Assembly (NCBI GenBank): GCA_934141245.1 | Contig: CAKPCB010000006.1 | Coordinates: 1-64,000, forward strand | Source: an uncultured Bacilli bacterium | Lineage (GTDB): Bacteria; Bacillota_I; Bacilli_A; RF39; UBA660 | DNA: 64,000 nt | Direction of reading: 5' to 3' | Shown here: positions 34,369-43,900 of the stretch, piece by piece | Layout: the number at the start of each line of letters is the position of its first letter | Numbering within the stretch: position 1 is the stretch's first letter | Translations under genes and position numbers: made by a program | The notes under the pieces: model-generated | Told to the model about the DNA's origin: nothing | What the model saw: only the letters and a program-made list of their open reading frames with translations | The model's database searches: none

Positions 34369-35392
34369 TATTAATATCCTCCAGTTCGTCTAAAACTTGC
34401 TTAAACGTTTTAGCTTCTATTAATTTGATATTATAGTTCTTTTCTTTTATAAGCTTTTTACATTCTTCATAATTATCTCCACTAGGTGCGATAAAAATAT
34501 CTGCATTTACTTTTACTGCACCCATTAGTTTATACTTAACACCATCTATTTCTCCAACGCTACCATCTTCATCAATAGTACCTGTTCCAACTATCTTTAA
34601 GCCTTTTGTAATATCTTCTTTTGTAAGTTTATTATATATTGCAAGTGATAACATCAATCCACCAGAGGAACCATTTTCATTGTTTTTAAATTTAAATTCT
34701 ATCTTTGGAGATGTATCATATTCATATAAGGATAATACCATTATTCCCGTAAGTTTTTCACCATTTATATGTTGAACTTTAATCTTTCTTTCTATAATTT
34801 TATTGTTTCTTTTTAATTCAAGCTTTATATAATCTCCAATTTTAGAATTTGCAACTGCATTTTTATAAGTGTTCATATCATTAATTTTTGTGTTATTTAC
34901 ACTAATTAATATATCTCCAATTTTAATATCTTCCTTTATAGAATTATCTACATATACAATTTCATAATTAGTGTTGCTTATATTAAAATCTTTATCTGCA
35001 TAATCATATGCTACTTTAATTGCAGACTGTTTTGACAATTCCAAATATGCTCTTGCTCTTTTTTCTATATCATCCATTGTTTCATTATCGCTTGCTTGAT
35101 ATTCTTCTAATGAAATTCTATCCCAACTAGGTAGTATATAACTCAATAAATAAGTAAAAGGAGTAGCTTTAAGTTCGCTAACATATGCAAGATTAAGGCT
35201 TCCACTAGATTTATTTTCACCAGATACTACTACTCTATCATTTACATCAATTGTACCACCTGATGTATAAATAGAATAATCAAGTGGATAATTCATAAAT
35301 ATTGCAAACAACAATAATACTACAAACGTAAATAAATTATCTTTTATAAAATTTTTAAAACTAACATAAAATTTATTGAACACTTTTATCAC
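34361..35392 (-). CDS. PDZ/Lon-like membrane protease (YlbL/SepM type)
   Basis: A 343-residue protease anchored by one N-terminal helix (about 20-37). A PDZ domain (about 145-220) is followed by an S16 Lon-type protease domain with the catalytic Ser243 in GSSGGLM and Lys288 in KYKLMGA. It acts outside the membrane; the Streptococcus homologue SepM trims a competence peptide. The start is uncertain: GTG 35392 has AGGA only 2 bases away, and GTG 35383 fits better. It is divergent from ylbJ, its usual neighbour in Bacillus (ylbJ-ylbK-ylbL). Confidence 0.88.
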   Translation of the reverse strand: MIKVFNKFYVSFKNFIKDNLFTFVVLLLFAIFMNYPLDYSIYTSGGTIDVNDRVVVSGENKSSGSLNLAYVSELKATPFTYLLSYILPSWDRISLEEYQASDNETMDDIEKRARAYLELSKQSAIKVAYDYADKDFNISNTNYEIVYVDNSIKEDIKIGDILISVNNTKINDMNTYKNAVANSKIGDYIKLELKRNNKIIERKIKVQHINGEKLTGIMVLSLYEYDTSPKIEFKFKNNENGSSGGLMLSLAIYNKLTKEDITKGLKIVGTGTIDEDGSVGEIDGVKYKLMGAVKVNADIFIAPSGDNYEECKKLIKEKNYNIKLIEAKTFKQVLDELEDINNA

Positions 35393-35426
35393 TTCCTACT
35401 TAATTATAACAGAGAGAGAGTTATTT

Positions 35427-36386
35427 ATGAAAAAAAACATTTTTAATTTGATAATTATAATTATATTATTTTGTATTTTAATATCACTTTTCATATTTTC
35501 AAATGATATCTTTATAACATGCTCCTTTGCTTTTTCTATATGGAAAGAAAATATATTTCCTGCACTTTTTCCAATGTTTATAATATCAGACTTATTAATA
35601 AATTATGGTTTTATTGATCTATTAGGTGAAATAACTAAAAGGATTATGAATAAACTATTTTGTCTTCCTGGAGAATCATCTTTTGTCATTATAGCAAGTA
35701 TGTTTTCTGGATTTCCAAGTAGTGCTAAATATATATATGAATTATTAGATACAAAACTGATAACAAAAGAAAATGCTGAATATCTACTCACATTTACCCA
35801 CTTTTCAAATCCATTATTCGTTATTGGAACTATAGGTGGATTACTTAAAAGCAAAAAACTTGCACTAATAATACTCTTAGTACATATTCTAACAAACTTC
35901 ATAATTGCATTTGTAATAAAGAAAAAAAGAGAAATTAATACTAGTAAAATATGTATTAAAAATGCACTATATAAAATAGAAGAAAAAAGAAAAAATAATA
36001 GTTTTATTAAAGTCTTAACTACATCAATAACTAAAACAATTAATACCCTACTATTACTTCTAGGAATTATAACAACATTTTTAATACTTTCAAAGATTAT
36101 TAATAATTTAGTTCATTTCAGTCCTATAAACCAAGCTATAATAAGCGGAATACTAGAAATGACACAAGGAATAAAATATGTATCACTTCTTGATATTTCA
36201 GCAAATCTTAAGTCTGCATTAATAACATTTTTCATTTCATTTGGTGGTATATCAATTCATTTACAAATAAAGAGTATTTTAAGTAATACTAATGTAAACT
36301 ATAAAAATTATTTATTTGCTAGAATAATACATGCTTCTTTATCTTCTATAATAGTCTTTATAATTACATCAATAATTAAAATATAG
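35427..36386 (+). CDS. ylbJ: Sporulation integral membrane protein YlbJ
   Basis: A 319-residue multi-pass membrane protein with nucleoside-recognition (gate) features: SIWKENIFPALFPMFII, GESSFVIIASMFSGFPSSAK, and a second half FISFGGISIHLQIKSIL. The YlbJ family is found in endospore formers and contributes to mature, resistant spores in Bacillus. I choose ATG 35427, preceded by an AGAGAGAGAG site 6 bases upstream, over the in-frame start at 35376 inside the divergent gene. It lies beside the YlbL-type protease gene, its known neighbour, but in the opposite direction. Its stop is 2 bp from that of the convergent VanW gene. Confidence 0.85.
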   Translation: MKKNIFNLIIIIILFCILISLFIFSNDIFITCSFAFSIWKENIFPALFPMFIISDLLINYGFIDLLGEITKRIMNKLFCLPGESSFVIIASMFSGFPSSAKYIYELLDTKLITKENAEYLLTFTHFSNPLFVIGTIGGLLKSKKLALIILLVHILTNFIIAFVIKKKREINTSKICIKNALYKIEEKRKNNSFIKVLTTSITKTINTLLLLLGIITTFLILSKIINNLVHFSPINQAIISGILEMTQGIKYVSLLDISANLKSALITFFISFGGISIHLQIKSILSNTNVNYKNYLFARIIHASLSSIIVFIITSIIKI

Positions 36387-36388
36387 TT

Positions 36389-37618
36389 TTATCCTATATA
36401 CCAAGTGGTCGCTATAAAGTTTCTCTCTATTAATTTACCATTCTCATACACTCTTCTATATGAGTTAAATCCTCTAGTACCAATTTTAACTGATTCAAGT
36501 TCATAAGTCCTTCCTTTAAGTGCCTTATCATTAGACCAAAAATCAATTGTAATAGTACCTCCATTAGTATATGCTGAAATATAAATTGGATATTCATATA
36601 TGTTTTTAAATTTTAAATCAATTATTGCTGTTTTAGTAGTAGCAACAGTAGCATCTAAACCACCCTTAACATATACCATTTGGTTTGCATGGCTATATCT
36701 TTCTAATGTTTTTAATCCAGCTAAAAGTTCAGCATTATATATAGTTGATGCAACCTGACATATTCCATTAGCCATTATACCATCATAATATACATAGCCC
36801 TTTTTATTATACGGACCTGCATATTTATAAAATGAGAATACTTGATTTGGATATATTATTGCACCATCCAAATACCTTGCTGCTTGTTCTAGGTTTCTTC
36901 CCCTTGAAACATATTGATTAAACTTAGTTGAATATGATGAAATTTTCTTATTTATAGTACTTAATATATCGTATTCAGTATCAGATGTTTTACCAATCAA
37001 TTCAATTTTGTTTGTATTTAATAAATCATACATTTTATTCTTTATTAATTCTATATTTTTATCTATATCTAAAGAAAATGAGGACTTCCCTTTTTCATAT
37101 GTAAGAACTCTGCTAGCATTCATTACTAACTTACCTTTTGTCTTGTTGGTATCAACTTTTCCCTTTAAGTTAGTAAAAAAATTAACTAGATCTTCATCAG
37201 AATATTTATACTCATAATTAAAAAATTTCTTTTCATTGCTTAAAATTCTATTTAACTTTTCTGTATAACTCATATTTTTATCATAGTTCAAAATAGAATT
37301 TATTAATTTTTCTTCATCTAAACTTATTCCTAAATCACCTATTTTATATGTATATTCATTGTCATTTACAATAAATATAATTAGATGATTCATGTACTCA
37401 GTATTTAAATTCCTAATTCTACTAGAAATTTGCTTCTTATTAATATTTGAAATATCATAACTATTTATATATGTATTAGGATATGTTTTTTCTTTATAGT
37501 CTGACAATATAATGACACTGTATATTGTTGTCATAGAATATACAGATGTGATAACTACTGCTAAAATTATAAGTAAAATGGTAATTACTTTTTTCTTACC
37601 TATAAAAAACTTTTTCAT
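36389..37618 (-). CDS. VanW-domain exported protein
   Basis: A 409-residue exported protein. One N-terminal membrane helix (about 12-32) is followed by a putative peptidoglycan-binding PG_binding_4-like region (about 50-190, with YKIGDLGISLDEEK). The C-terminal half is the VanW domain: GRNLEQAARYLDGAIIYPNQVFSF, NGICQVASTIYNAEL, ERYSHANQMVYV. VanW proteins are found with some vancomycin clusters but are widespread in the wall of Firmicutes; function uncertain. ATG 37618 has GGAGGAT upstream. A promoter lies close by. Confidence 0.9.
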   Translation of the reverse strand: MKKFFIGKKKVITILLIILAVVITSVYSMTTIYSVIILSDYKEKTYPNTYINSYDISNINKKQISSRIRNLNTEYMNHLIIFIVNDNEYTYKIGDLGISLDEEKLINSILNYDKNMSYTEKLNRILSNEKKFFNYEYKYSDEDLVNFFTNLKGKVDTNKTKGKLVMNASRVLTYEKGKSSFSLDIDKNIELIKNKMYDLLNTNKIELIGKTSDTEYDILSTINKKISSYSTKFNQYVSRGRNLEQAARYLDGAIIYPNQVFSFYKYAGPYNKKGYVYYDGIMANGICQVASTIYNAELLAGLKTLERYSHANQMVYVKGGLDATVATTKTAIIDLKFKNIYEYPIYISAYTNGGTITIDFWSNDKALKGRTYELESVKIGTRGFNSYRRVYENGKLIERNFIATTWYIG

Positions 37619-37636
37619 AGAATATCCTCCAAATGT

Positions 37637-37666
37637 ATTATATATTACTGATACTGTATAATACAA
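37637..37666 (-). promoter_or_regulatory. Sigma-A promoter of the VanW gene
   Basis: TTGTAT (37661-37666), 18-bp spacer, TATAAT (37637-37642) on the minus strand, about 18 bases before the start codon. Confidence 0.55.
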
Positions 37667-37683
37667 TAAAGTAGAAATAAAAA

Positions 37684-37699
37684 AATGTAAATTTACATT
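37684..37699. promoter_or_regulatory. Perfect 16-bp palindrome upstream of the VanW promoter
   Basis: AATGTAAATTTACATT is self-complementary over its entire length and lies about 18 bp upstream of the -35 of the VanW gene and 17 bp downstream of the cotE terminator. It could be an operator or activator site. The regulator is unknown. Confidence 0.4.
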
Positions 37700-37707
37700 A
37701 ATTGTTT

Positions 37708-37738
37708 CAAAAAAAAAGAATTTATTTTAAAAATTCTT
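37708..37738 (-). terminator. Rho-independent terminator of cotE
   Basis: 8-bp stem (37716-37723 with 37731-37738), 7-base loop, run of nine T residues on the minus strand. The cotE stop codon lies within it. Confidence 0.85.
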
Positions 37739-38261
37739 CTTGTACCTCTTTATCAATTTGTTCATTTACTGAGTCTTGATTTACTTCATCTTCTATTTCT
37801 TCCCAAGGTGACTCATCTTCATCAATAGCTATTTTAACTTTGGTATCACCAACTATTTCTATACCTAAATCTTTTTCAATAGTATAGTTGATTTTTCCAT
37901 CTTTAATTTCCGTTTTTACACAACTAGGTTGATTTAAACTTCTAATTACGATTTGTTCATTGTCTACTGAATCTGACTCATCTGTTCTTTTTGGTGCCAA
38001 TACAACTTCTCTATATGTATCACTATGTCTTACTACTTCAGTTTTTGTATCATCTAAACATGAATACCAGATATTTACATCATAATTACCCTCAATTATT
38101 ATTTTATCATTTTCTCTATATCCTTTAAAATTATGATTAATTACCCAACATCCAAGTATTGTTGTTGGAACAGCTTCTGGTGTTACAGTGCTTTGATTTA
38201 CAAAATGTTTTTTTCCTTTACCAACAACTGCCTTAGTTACTATCTCTCTATAATTAGCCAT
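37722..38261 (-). CDS. cotE: Spore coat morphogenetic protein CotE
   Basis: A 179-residue protein matching Bacillus CotE, which directs outer-coat assembly. It starts YREIVTKAVVGKGKKHF, followed by LGCWVINHNFKG, GNYDVNIWYSCLDDTKTEVV, a central beta region and VGDTKVKIAIDEDESPWE. The tail is acidic as in Bacillus (EEIEDEVNQDSVNEQIDKE...). AGGAGG site before the ATG. In Bacillus cotE lies directly upstream of mutS; here the two are 35 kb apart on the same strand. It supports a spore-forming ancestry or lifestyle. Confidence 0.93.
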   Translation of the reverse strand: MANYREIVTKAVVGKGKKHFVNQSTVTPEAVPTTILGCWVINHNFKGYRENDKIIIEGNYDVNIWYSCLDDTKTEVVRHSDTYREVVLAPKRTDESDSVDNEQIVIRSLNQPSCVKTEIKDGKINYTIEKDLGIEIVGDTKVKIAIDEDESPWEEIEDEVNQDSVNEQIDKEVQEEFLK

Positions 38262-38263
38262 AT

Positions 38264-38299
38264 AATATTCCTCCTCATTCTAATTTATGCAGGAATATT
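38264..38299 (-). promoter_or_regulatory. Inverted repeat around the cotE ribosome binding site; possible sigma-K/E -10
   Basis: AATATTCCT (minus strand, 38291-38299) can pair with AGGAATATT (38264-38272), which contains part of the Shine-Dalgarno site, across an 18-base loop. Within the loop CATAAATTA (38281-38289) fits the late-sporulation -10 pattern CATAnnnTA, with AC 17 bases upstream. These are alternative readings: transcription from that -10 would omit the 5' arm. Confidence 0.4.
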
Positions 38300-38349
38300 A
38301 TTTTTAGTTCAAATTTATACTTATTTCATTGATATTTTATTTACTGGGA

Positions 38350-39438
38350 TTATTTTTTTACTTCAGATTGATCTTCTTCTGCTACAAAAGCAATAGGTAT
38401 ATCTGTTTTTTCAAAAATAGATTGAAACATTTTTGAAATGGATTTATCAGGTAATGCATTATATTTATTTTTCCATATCATTAAGTCAAAAGGAAGAGAA
38501 CAAGTAAACTCAGATAATTGTTCAGTTAGTTGTTCTACAGTTATTTTATTTTCGTGAAATTCCTGCAACAACTTTTTAGAATATGACTTTATTAAAAATT
38601 CATTAGCATACTTTAGACTATCCTCAATCATTTTCTTTTCAAATAACTTTAATTTTTTATCATATAAGTGGACATGAGCAAAGTCTACACTTGAAATAAA
38701 CTTCATAATGTCTTCCTCGCTTGAATATTGTTTTAATTCTTGAATTAGTCCAAACAAATTAGCATTTAAATACAAATTTCCCATTTTTTCTTTGCCAATT
38801 AATTCTTCTAATTTATTTGCTATAACAAATTGGTATTCATATGAACTACTATCGCCTACAAAATATCTACGACTTAATAATTCTGTATAGCCCTCATTTA
38901 TTCCTCGTCCTAAATTGCCAAGCTTAGGAGAATATTGATGAAATCCCGAATAGGTAATTTCATCTTTAAGAATAGAACTGGACATGTGAAACAGTTCATG
39001 ATAGATAGATATATCGACTTGGTCTTCATCTAAAACAATTTTGTTTTCATCAGAACGATAGATACCTGTTGTACCTTCTGATATAAACTCACCATATGAA
39101 ACCTTTAATGTTTTTATATTATTATAAAAATTTGTTAAGTCATTCATAGAAAAGTTTTGTACCATAACCTCTGCAAATTTATATACAGACTCTCTAAATT
39201 CTTCATTAACCATTACACTTATATCATTATTACTGTACTCTTTTTTTAACTCAGGAGGTAAACTTACCATATTAATATTTTTAGGTTTTTGCTCTCTATG
39301 CAAAGCATAAGAGTTTACTGCTTTTTTGGAAGCATAGTATACAACAAAAGGAGTTAACATACCAACTACATCAATATAATCCATTTGTTGTATTTGCATT
39401 AAAATGTCCTGTACTGTCATTCTTTCTTCATTATTCAT
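38350..39438 (-). CDS. Zinc-metalloprotease-like protein
   Basis: A 362-residue protein with the zinc motif HELFH (147-151) and NEGYTELL (E182 or E186), the gluzincin-type arrangement with a downstream Glu. A hydrophobic segment near residues 22-38 may anchor it. The rest is helical and charged. I do not recognise a named family. I choose ATG 39438 with AGAGGTG upstream; the in-frame GTG at 39447 sits on that site. It overlaps the DUF1292 gene by about 8 bp. cotE is next downstream, 88 bp away, but may have its own promoter. Confidence 0.7.
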   Translation of the reverse strand: MNNEERMTVQDILMQIQQMDYIDVVGMLTPFVVYYASKKAVNSYALHREQKPKNINMVSLPPELKKEYSNNDISVMVNEEFRESVYKFAEVMVQNFSMNDLTNFYNNIKTLKVSYGEFISEGTTGIYRSDENKIVLDEDQVDISIYHELFHMSSSILKDEITYSGFHQYSPKLGNLGRGINEGYTELLSRRYFVGDSSSYEYQFVIANKLEELIGKEKMGNLYLNANLFGLIQELKQYSSEEDIMKFISSVDFAHVHLYDKKLKLFEKKMIEDSLKYANEFLIKSYSKKLLQEFHENKITVEQLTEQLSEFTCSLPFDLMIWKNKYNALPDKSISKMFQSIFEKTDIPIAFVAEEDQSEVKK

Positions 39439-39712
39439 CAAAATCACCTCTATGTGGACTATGCGATAAGCTTCTTAACCTTTTATCTATTTCATTCCAT
39501 TCTTCGTCTGTCTCAATTGAATCTAATTTACTATTGTCATGCGGATAATAAATAGCAGCAAAAACATTTAAGTTACCATTTTCATCATTTGTATTATCCG
39601 TATATACAATATAATTTTTATTTGTTCTTAACCATTTAAATGCCATTAAGATTTCATATTCAATTTCCTTACCTGAATCATCTATAATTTTCATAAACTT
39701 TTTTTCATCCAT
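39431..39712 (-). CDS. DUF1292 family protein
   Basis: A 93-residue acidic cytosolic protein. The pattern IDDSGKEIEYEILMAF, YIVYTDN, NVFAAIYYPHD and ETDEEWNEIDKRL matches DUF1292 (YrzB-like), often near yrrK and ruvX in Bacilli; its function is unknown. It is upstream of the metalloprotease gene with a small overlap, suggesting an operon. No clear promoter; the 178 bp to the next plus-strand gene hold only that gene's promoter. Confidence 0.82.
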   Translation of the reverse strand: MDEKKFMKIIDDSGKEIEYEILMAFKWLRTNKNYIVYTDNTNDENGNLNVFAAIYYPHDNSKLDSIETDEEWNEIDKRLRSLSHSPHRGDFDE

Positions 39713-39852
39713 TTTATTTTCCTCCTACAGTAAGTATAGCAAATTTCAACATATTTTAATAGTATAAAAATAATTGGATAGTAATAGAATTAAAAATATA
39801 AAGTAAAGGCAAGTAAAGATTATTAAGTTAGGTTAATTCTACAATAAAATTA

Positions 39853-39861
39853 TGCTACAAT
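39853..39861 (+). promoter_or_regulatory. Extended -10 promoter of the broken plus-strand gene
   Basis: TG-C-TACAAT (TACAAT 39856-39861) on the plus strand, with a weak -35, followed 20 bases later by an AAAGGAGG ribosome binding site. The rest of 39713-39890 shows nothing recognisable. Confidence 0.5.
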
Positions 39862-39890
39862 ACATTTATTCATTTAAAGGAGGACAAAGA

Positions 39891-40350
39891 ATGAAAAAAC
39901 GAAATCTAAGGTTTGTTTATTAATGAACCGAATCTATTCAGCAATAGCTTCAGTAAGTCTTATAACTGGAAAATTGTTACTAATGACAATTGTAGCAGCA
40001 GTCGGTGCTAGTACAGCAAGCATAATAGGAATAGGTATAACAATATAGGAATAGGTATAACAATTATAGACATAAAGGAATTAATAGAGCAAAAAAAATC
40101 TAATTTGAAAAATAAAGAATCATCTGATGAAGAAAGTCAAAAAACTACACAGGCAAAGAAAACTAATACACGTCAAATTCATAATGTTAAAACAGATGAC
40201 TGGTTATTGGAAATGCCTGAGATTCAAGAAATTGCACAGACAAGTAAAAATGTTACACAATAAACTAATAACTTCAAAACAAATGAATGGTCAACACAAG
40301 AACCAGAAATACATAAATCAAAAGTACTTGTTAAAGTTAAAAAGTGCTAA
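39891..40350 (+). pseudogene. Broken small membrane-protein gene with 20-bp duplication
   Basis: After a perfect AAAGGAGGA site, ATG 39891 opens a frame that stops after 10 codons. In another frame, from ATG 39923, it reads MNRIYSAIASVSLITGKLLL MTIVAAVGASTASI, a hydrophobic segment, but stops at 40046. The stop is created by an exact 20-bp tandem duplication. Removing one copy restores a frame through a polar tail (DIKELIEQKKSNLKN ... DDWLLEMPEIQE) to TAA 40261. The same frame continues to TAA 40348 and repeats a similar motif (KTNEWSTQEPEI), so TAA 40261 may also be a lesion. Family unknown. Decayed recently, because the reading is otherwise intact. Confidence 0.6.
40025..40064. repeat. Exact 20-bp tandem duplication
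   Basis: The unit ATAGGAATAGGTATAACAAT occurs twice head to tail (40025-40044 and 40045-40064). 20 is not a multiple of three, and the second copy shifts the frame of the surrounding gene. Confidence 0.95.
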
Positions 40351-40378
40351 TAAGCACTCTTTCATTATCGTAACAACT

Positions 40379-40403
40379 AGAAACTTTACGGTTTCTTTTT
40401 TTT
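40379..40403 (+). terminator. Rho-independent terminator of the broken gene
   Basis: AGAAAC (40379-40384) pairs with GTTTCT (40391-40396), followed by T residues on the plus strand. A weaker hairpin (40343-40358) precedes it. It lies over the stop codon of the ASCH gene on the other strand. Confidence 0.78.
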
Positions 40404-40811
40404 ATTTACCAACTCATATTGCCCATCAAAATTCCAAATATTTAATCTGCCTTTTGCAGGAATAGGATAAATAAGTTCAACATCATCTATAATCCATGCA
40501 TATCTTCCCAATTCATATTTTCCTATACTGTATTCTGTTGGGTGGTGTTCGATATATTCCAAAAATTTTTCATCCATATATATACAATCAATTAAATTGC
40601 ATCTGCAAATAATATTTCCATAATTCATATCTATATTTTTTATCAAATCCAATAAAAAGTCATTAGCAAGATATTTTTTATCAATACTTTTTCCACTAGC
40701 ATGTATAAATAACTCACCCCTATAGTTAGTTTTCCAACTCCTGGTTTCTATTTTTTTAATACCCTTGCTTATTAAAGTCGCAAATGGTTCTTTAATACTT
40801 ATAATTTTCAC
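40386..40811 (-). CDS. ASCH-domain protein
   Basis: A 141-residue ASCH (PUA-like, RNA-binding fold) protein with SIKEPFATLISKGIKKIETRSW, YRGELFIHASGK, and YELGRYAWIIDDVELI. ASCH proteins are thought to bind RNA or modified nucleosides, and some are N4-acetylcytidine amidohydrolases. Which applies here is not readable. I choose GTG 40811, preceded by AGAGGTGAT 7 bases upstream. It stands between the MMPL transporter and the broken gene, with a terminator upstream, so it is a separate unit. Confidence 0.85.
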   Translation of the reverse strand: MKIISIKEPFATLISKGIKKIETRSWKTNYRGELFIHASGKSIDKKYLANDFLLDLIKNIDMNYGNIICRCNLIDCIYMDEKFLEYIEHHPTEYSIGKYELGRYAWIIDDVELIYPIPAKGRLNIWNFDGQYELVNKKKKP

Positions 40812-40844
40812 TACTACATCACCTCTATTTAAGATAATACCATA

Positions 40845-40879
40845 ATAAAAGACACTTTTACATTTTAAAAGCATCTTTT
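40845..40879 (-). terminator. Rho-independent terminator of the MMPL gene
   Basis: 13-bp stem with two G-U pairs (40847-40859 with 40867-40879), 7-base loop, then T-rich sequence, about 27 bases after the stop codon. Confidence 0.75.
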
Positions 40880-40905
40880 CATTAAATTATTTATTAAAAT
40901 ACAGT

Positions 40906-43900
40906 TTATTTAAATAAGTTTTTAATCCTATCTATAAATGTTACTTTTTTTGATACATTTTGTTTTACTACTTCTTCTTTTTTAGCATTAACTGAATCAA
41001 TAACTAGTATAAATTTTGTATTACCCTTTGTACTATTGCTCTTCTCTGCAAAAGATGAATAGTTATTTGATAATCTAGATAATTCTTTAACACGATTTGT
41101 TAAAGGTTTTGCTTCATTGTTAGTTAGACTAGATATTTTATTAATTCCTTCTTTATTAAATTTGTTTAGGCTTTCTGAAAGTAGATTTATACCATTATCT
41201 AATGAATCAATACCATTATATAATGTTGTTAAAGAGCTTTTTACTTTCTCAGTTGAAACTTTCTTTACTTCGTTTGCCACTTCAACAGATGTTTCTTTTG
41301 CAACTTCCCTTGCAACTTCATATGCAGTTTGTTCAGCAACAGTAACAGCTACTTTCTTACTTACTGACTCTGCTATATAATTTGTTGTTAACTTAGCAGT
41401 CTTTGTAGCAGATGCAGTTGCAGCTTCAGTAGCAGTTTTAATAATTAAATCAATATCAGAAATATTCTTACAACTTTTTTCGGCTTCTTCAGTTAAATCT
41501 TTTTGAGCTTTTGCATTTTCACAAATTTGATAATCATTAATCTTTTCTGGATGACTTGTCAAATAACTAGTAATTGCACTTTTTACTGAAGTATTAACCG
41601 CTTCCTCTACTGATGATATTACATACTTTTCAATAGTTTTATCATCACTTTTAGCAAGATCTGTTTTTGTTTGATCCCAAGCACTTTGCATTATAGCATT
41701 TTTGCGATTTTCATCAAATCTTTTAGAAATAGTTAATTTTGTCTTTTCATCAATATTTTTTAGATCATCATCACTTAATGCATCACTATTATCTTTAGAT
41801 AGTAAATCAATATTTGACATTAATTTAGTTTTTAATTCATTAGAACCACCCTTCAAAGTATTTGCACCATCATTTATTGAATTCATACTACTTTGAAGTG
41901 TATCAACGCTATTATATAGTGAGTTTAATTTATTAAATACATCTAAATCACTAGAATCAATAAGTTTAGGAGTTACTACTTGATAAATACTTGAAAGAGA
42001 AAATGATTTAGTTTTGTAACTCAAAGTAATTGTATCTGTTTTTTCTAATTCTTTTATCTTTAAACTATCATATAACCCAGGAGTTGCAATTGCAATTACT
42101 ACATTTTTTGTACCATTATTTACAACTTTACCATTAGTAACTGCTACATCACTATTGTTCTCACCATCTATTAATGTACTCATGGTTACTACGAATGGTG
42201 TATATAAAGATCCATGTTTATCTTTATTTTGATATTTTAAAGTTATTGTTACTTTACCACTTTTACCAAGCATATCTTCAAGCTTCATTTCTTTACCATC
42301 CAACTTATAAGATATATTTAGACTAAGTGGCAATGTTTTTTTAGTCGTTCCTTGATAAAAAATATCACTACCCTTACTATCCCAAATTAATTTATTATTA
42401 GTTTTAGTAAACTTATTATCGTTGCTAATATTTAAAATATTTTCAAGTTCTGAATAATCTTCTATAGAATTTAAGTTTTCATCATTGATTAAATGATTAT
42501 TTACAGTAATACTTTTTACACTTCCATATGAATCTAATTTTGTATATACAGTTTCTTCTTTTGAAAGTGCAAATGTTGATAATGGTGTGCAAGCAAGTGA
42601 TAATATTAAACCTGTTGCAATAATCTTTTTAGATAAATTTTTCTTATTTTTCATATTAATCTTTCCTTTCATACCATATGTTGTTTTTAAAATTAGTGAA
42701 TCAAATATTAATAATATAGATGGTAATACAGTTATTACTACTAGCATACTAATAATTGCTCCTCTTGATATTAATGTACATAAAGAACCAACCATTTCTA
42801 GATCTGAGTAAACACCAACTCCAAATGTAGCAGCGAAGAAGCACATACCACTAACAAAAATTGAATTACTACAATAGTTTGTTGTTTGCAACATAGCTTG
42901 TTTTTTCTCTATTCCTTCTTTTCTCATTCTAAAATAATTAGTTGTCATTAGTATTGCATAATCAATTGTAGCGCCCAATTGAATAGTACCCAAAACAATT
43001 GGCGCAACAAAAGGCAACACAACACCACTAAAATATGAAATTGACATATTCGTAAATATTGCAAATTCAATTGACAATATTAAAAGTATAGGAAGAGATA
43101 TTGACTTTAATACAACCAACATAATTAATAAAATACATATAATTGATGAATAATTTACATTGTTAAAATCTTCATCACTTATAGTTACTAAATCTCTCAT
43201 AAGTGGTCCTTCACCAGCTAAAATACCTTTAGAATCATACTCTTTAATTATTTTATTTACTTCAAGTACCTGATTGTTTAATTCATTAGTTGCAATATCA
43301 TATGTAGAGTTTATTAATAACATTTGATAATTATTACTTTCAAAAATCTTGGTCACTTCACTAGGTAACATATTTTCTGTAAGACCTAATTTTTCTAATT
43401 CACTAAATGATAAAACAAAGTCTATTCCATCAATTTCTTTTATACGATTTATCATTTTCTCTTGCTTATCTGCTTTCATATTTTTATCAACTAATATAAT
43501 TTCAGGAGATACTATATTAAATTTTTCTTTTAATTCAGTATTTGCAACAATACTGTCTAATGTGTCAGGTAAACTTTGGTCAATTTTATAGTAAACATCT
43601 ACTTTTGAATTAGCTAAATATGTTGGAATAAGTAATAATAAGAATAAAATGAATATTACTTTATGATGCTTTATTACAAACTCATTTAGCTTTTTAAAAT
43701 GAAATGCAACTGGTTTATGTTTAGTCTTAGTAATTAAGTTATCAAAAACAAGTAACAAACTTGGGAACAAAGTAATAACAGATATAACTCCTAAAAATAC
43801 TCCCTTCGCCATAACAAGACCTAAATCTTTTCCAAGAGTTAAGTTCATTGTACATAACACTAGGAATCCTGCAATTGTAGTTAAACTACTACCCATAACA

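Noticed and set aside
40127..40465. 112-codon plus-strand open frame
   Set aside because: It lies in a different frame from the degraded gene, has no ribosome binding site, and its composition (many Lys, Gln, His) is that of an out-of-frame reading.
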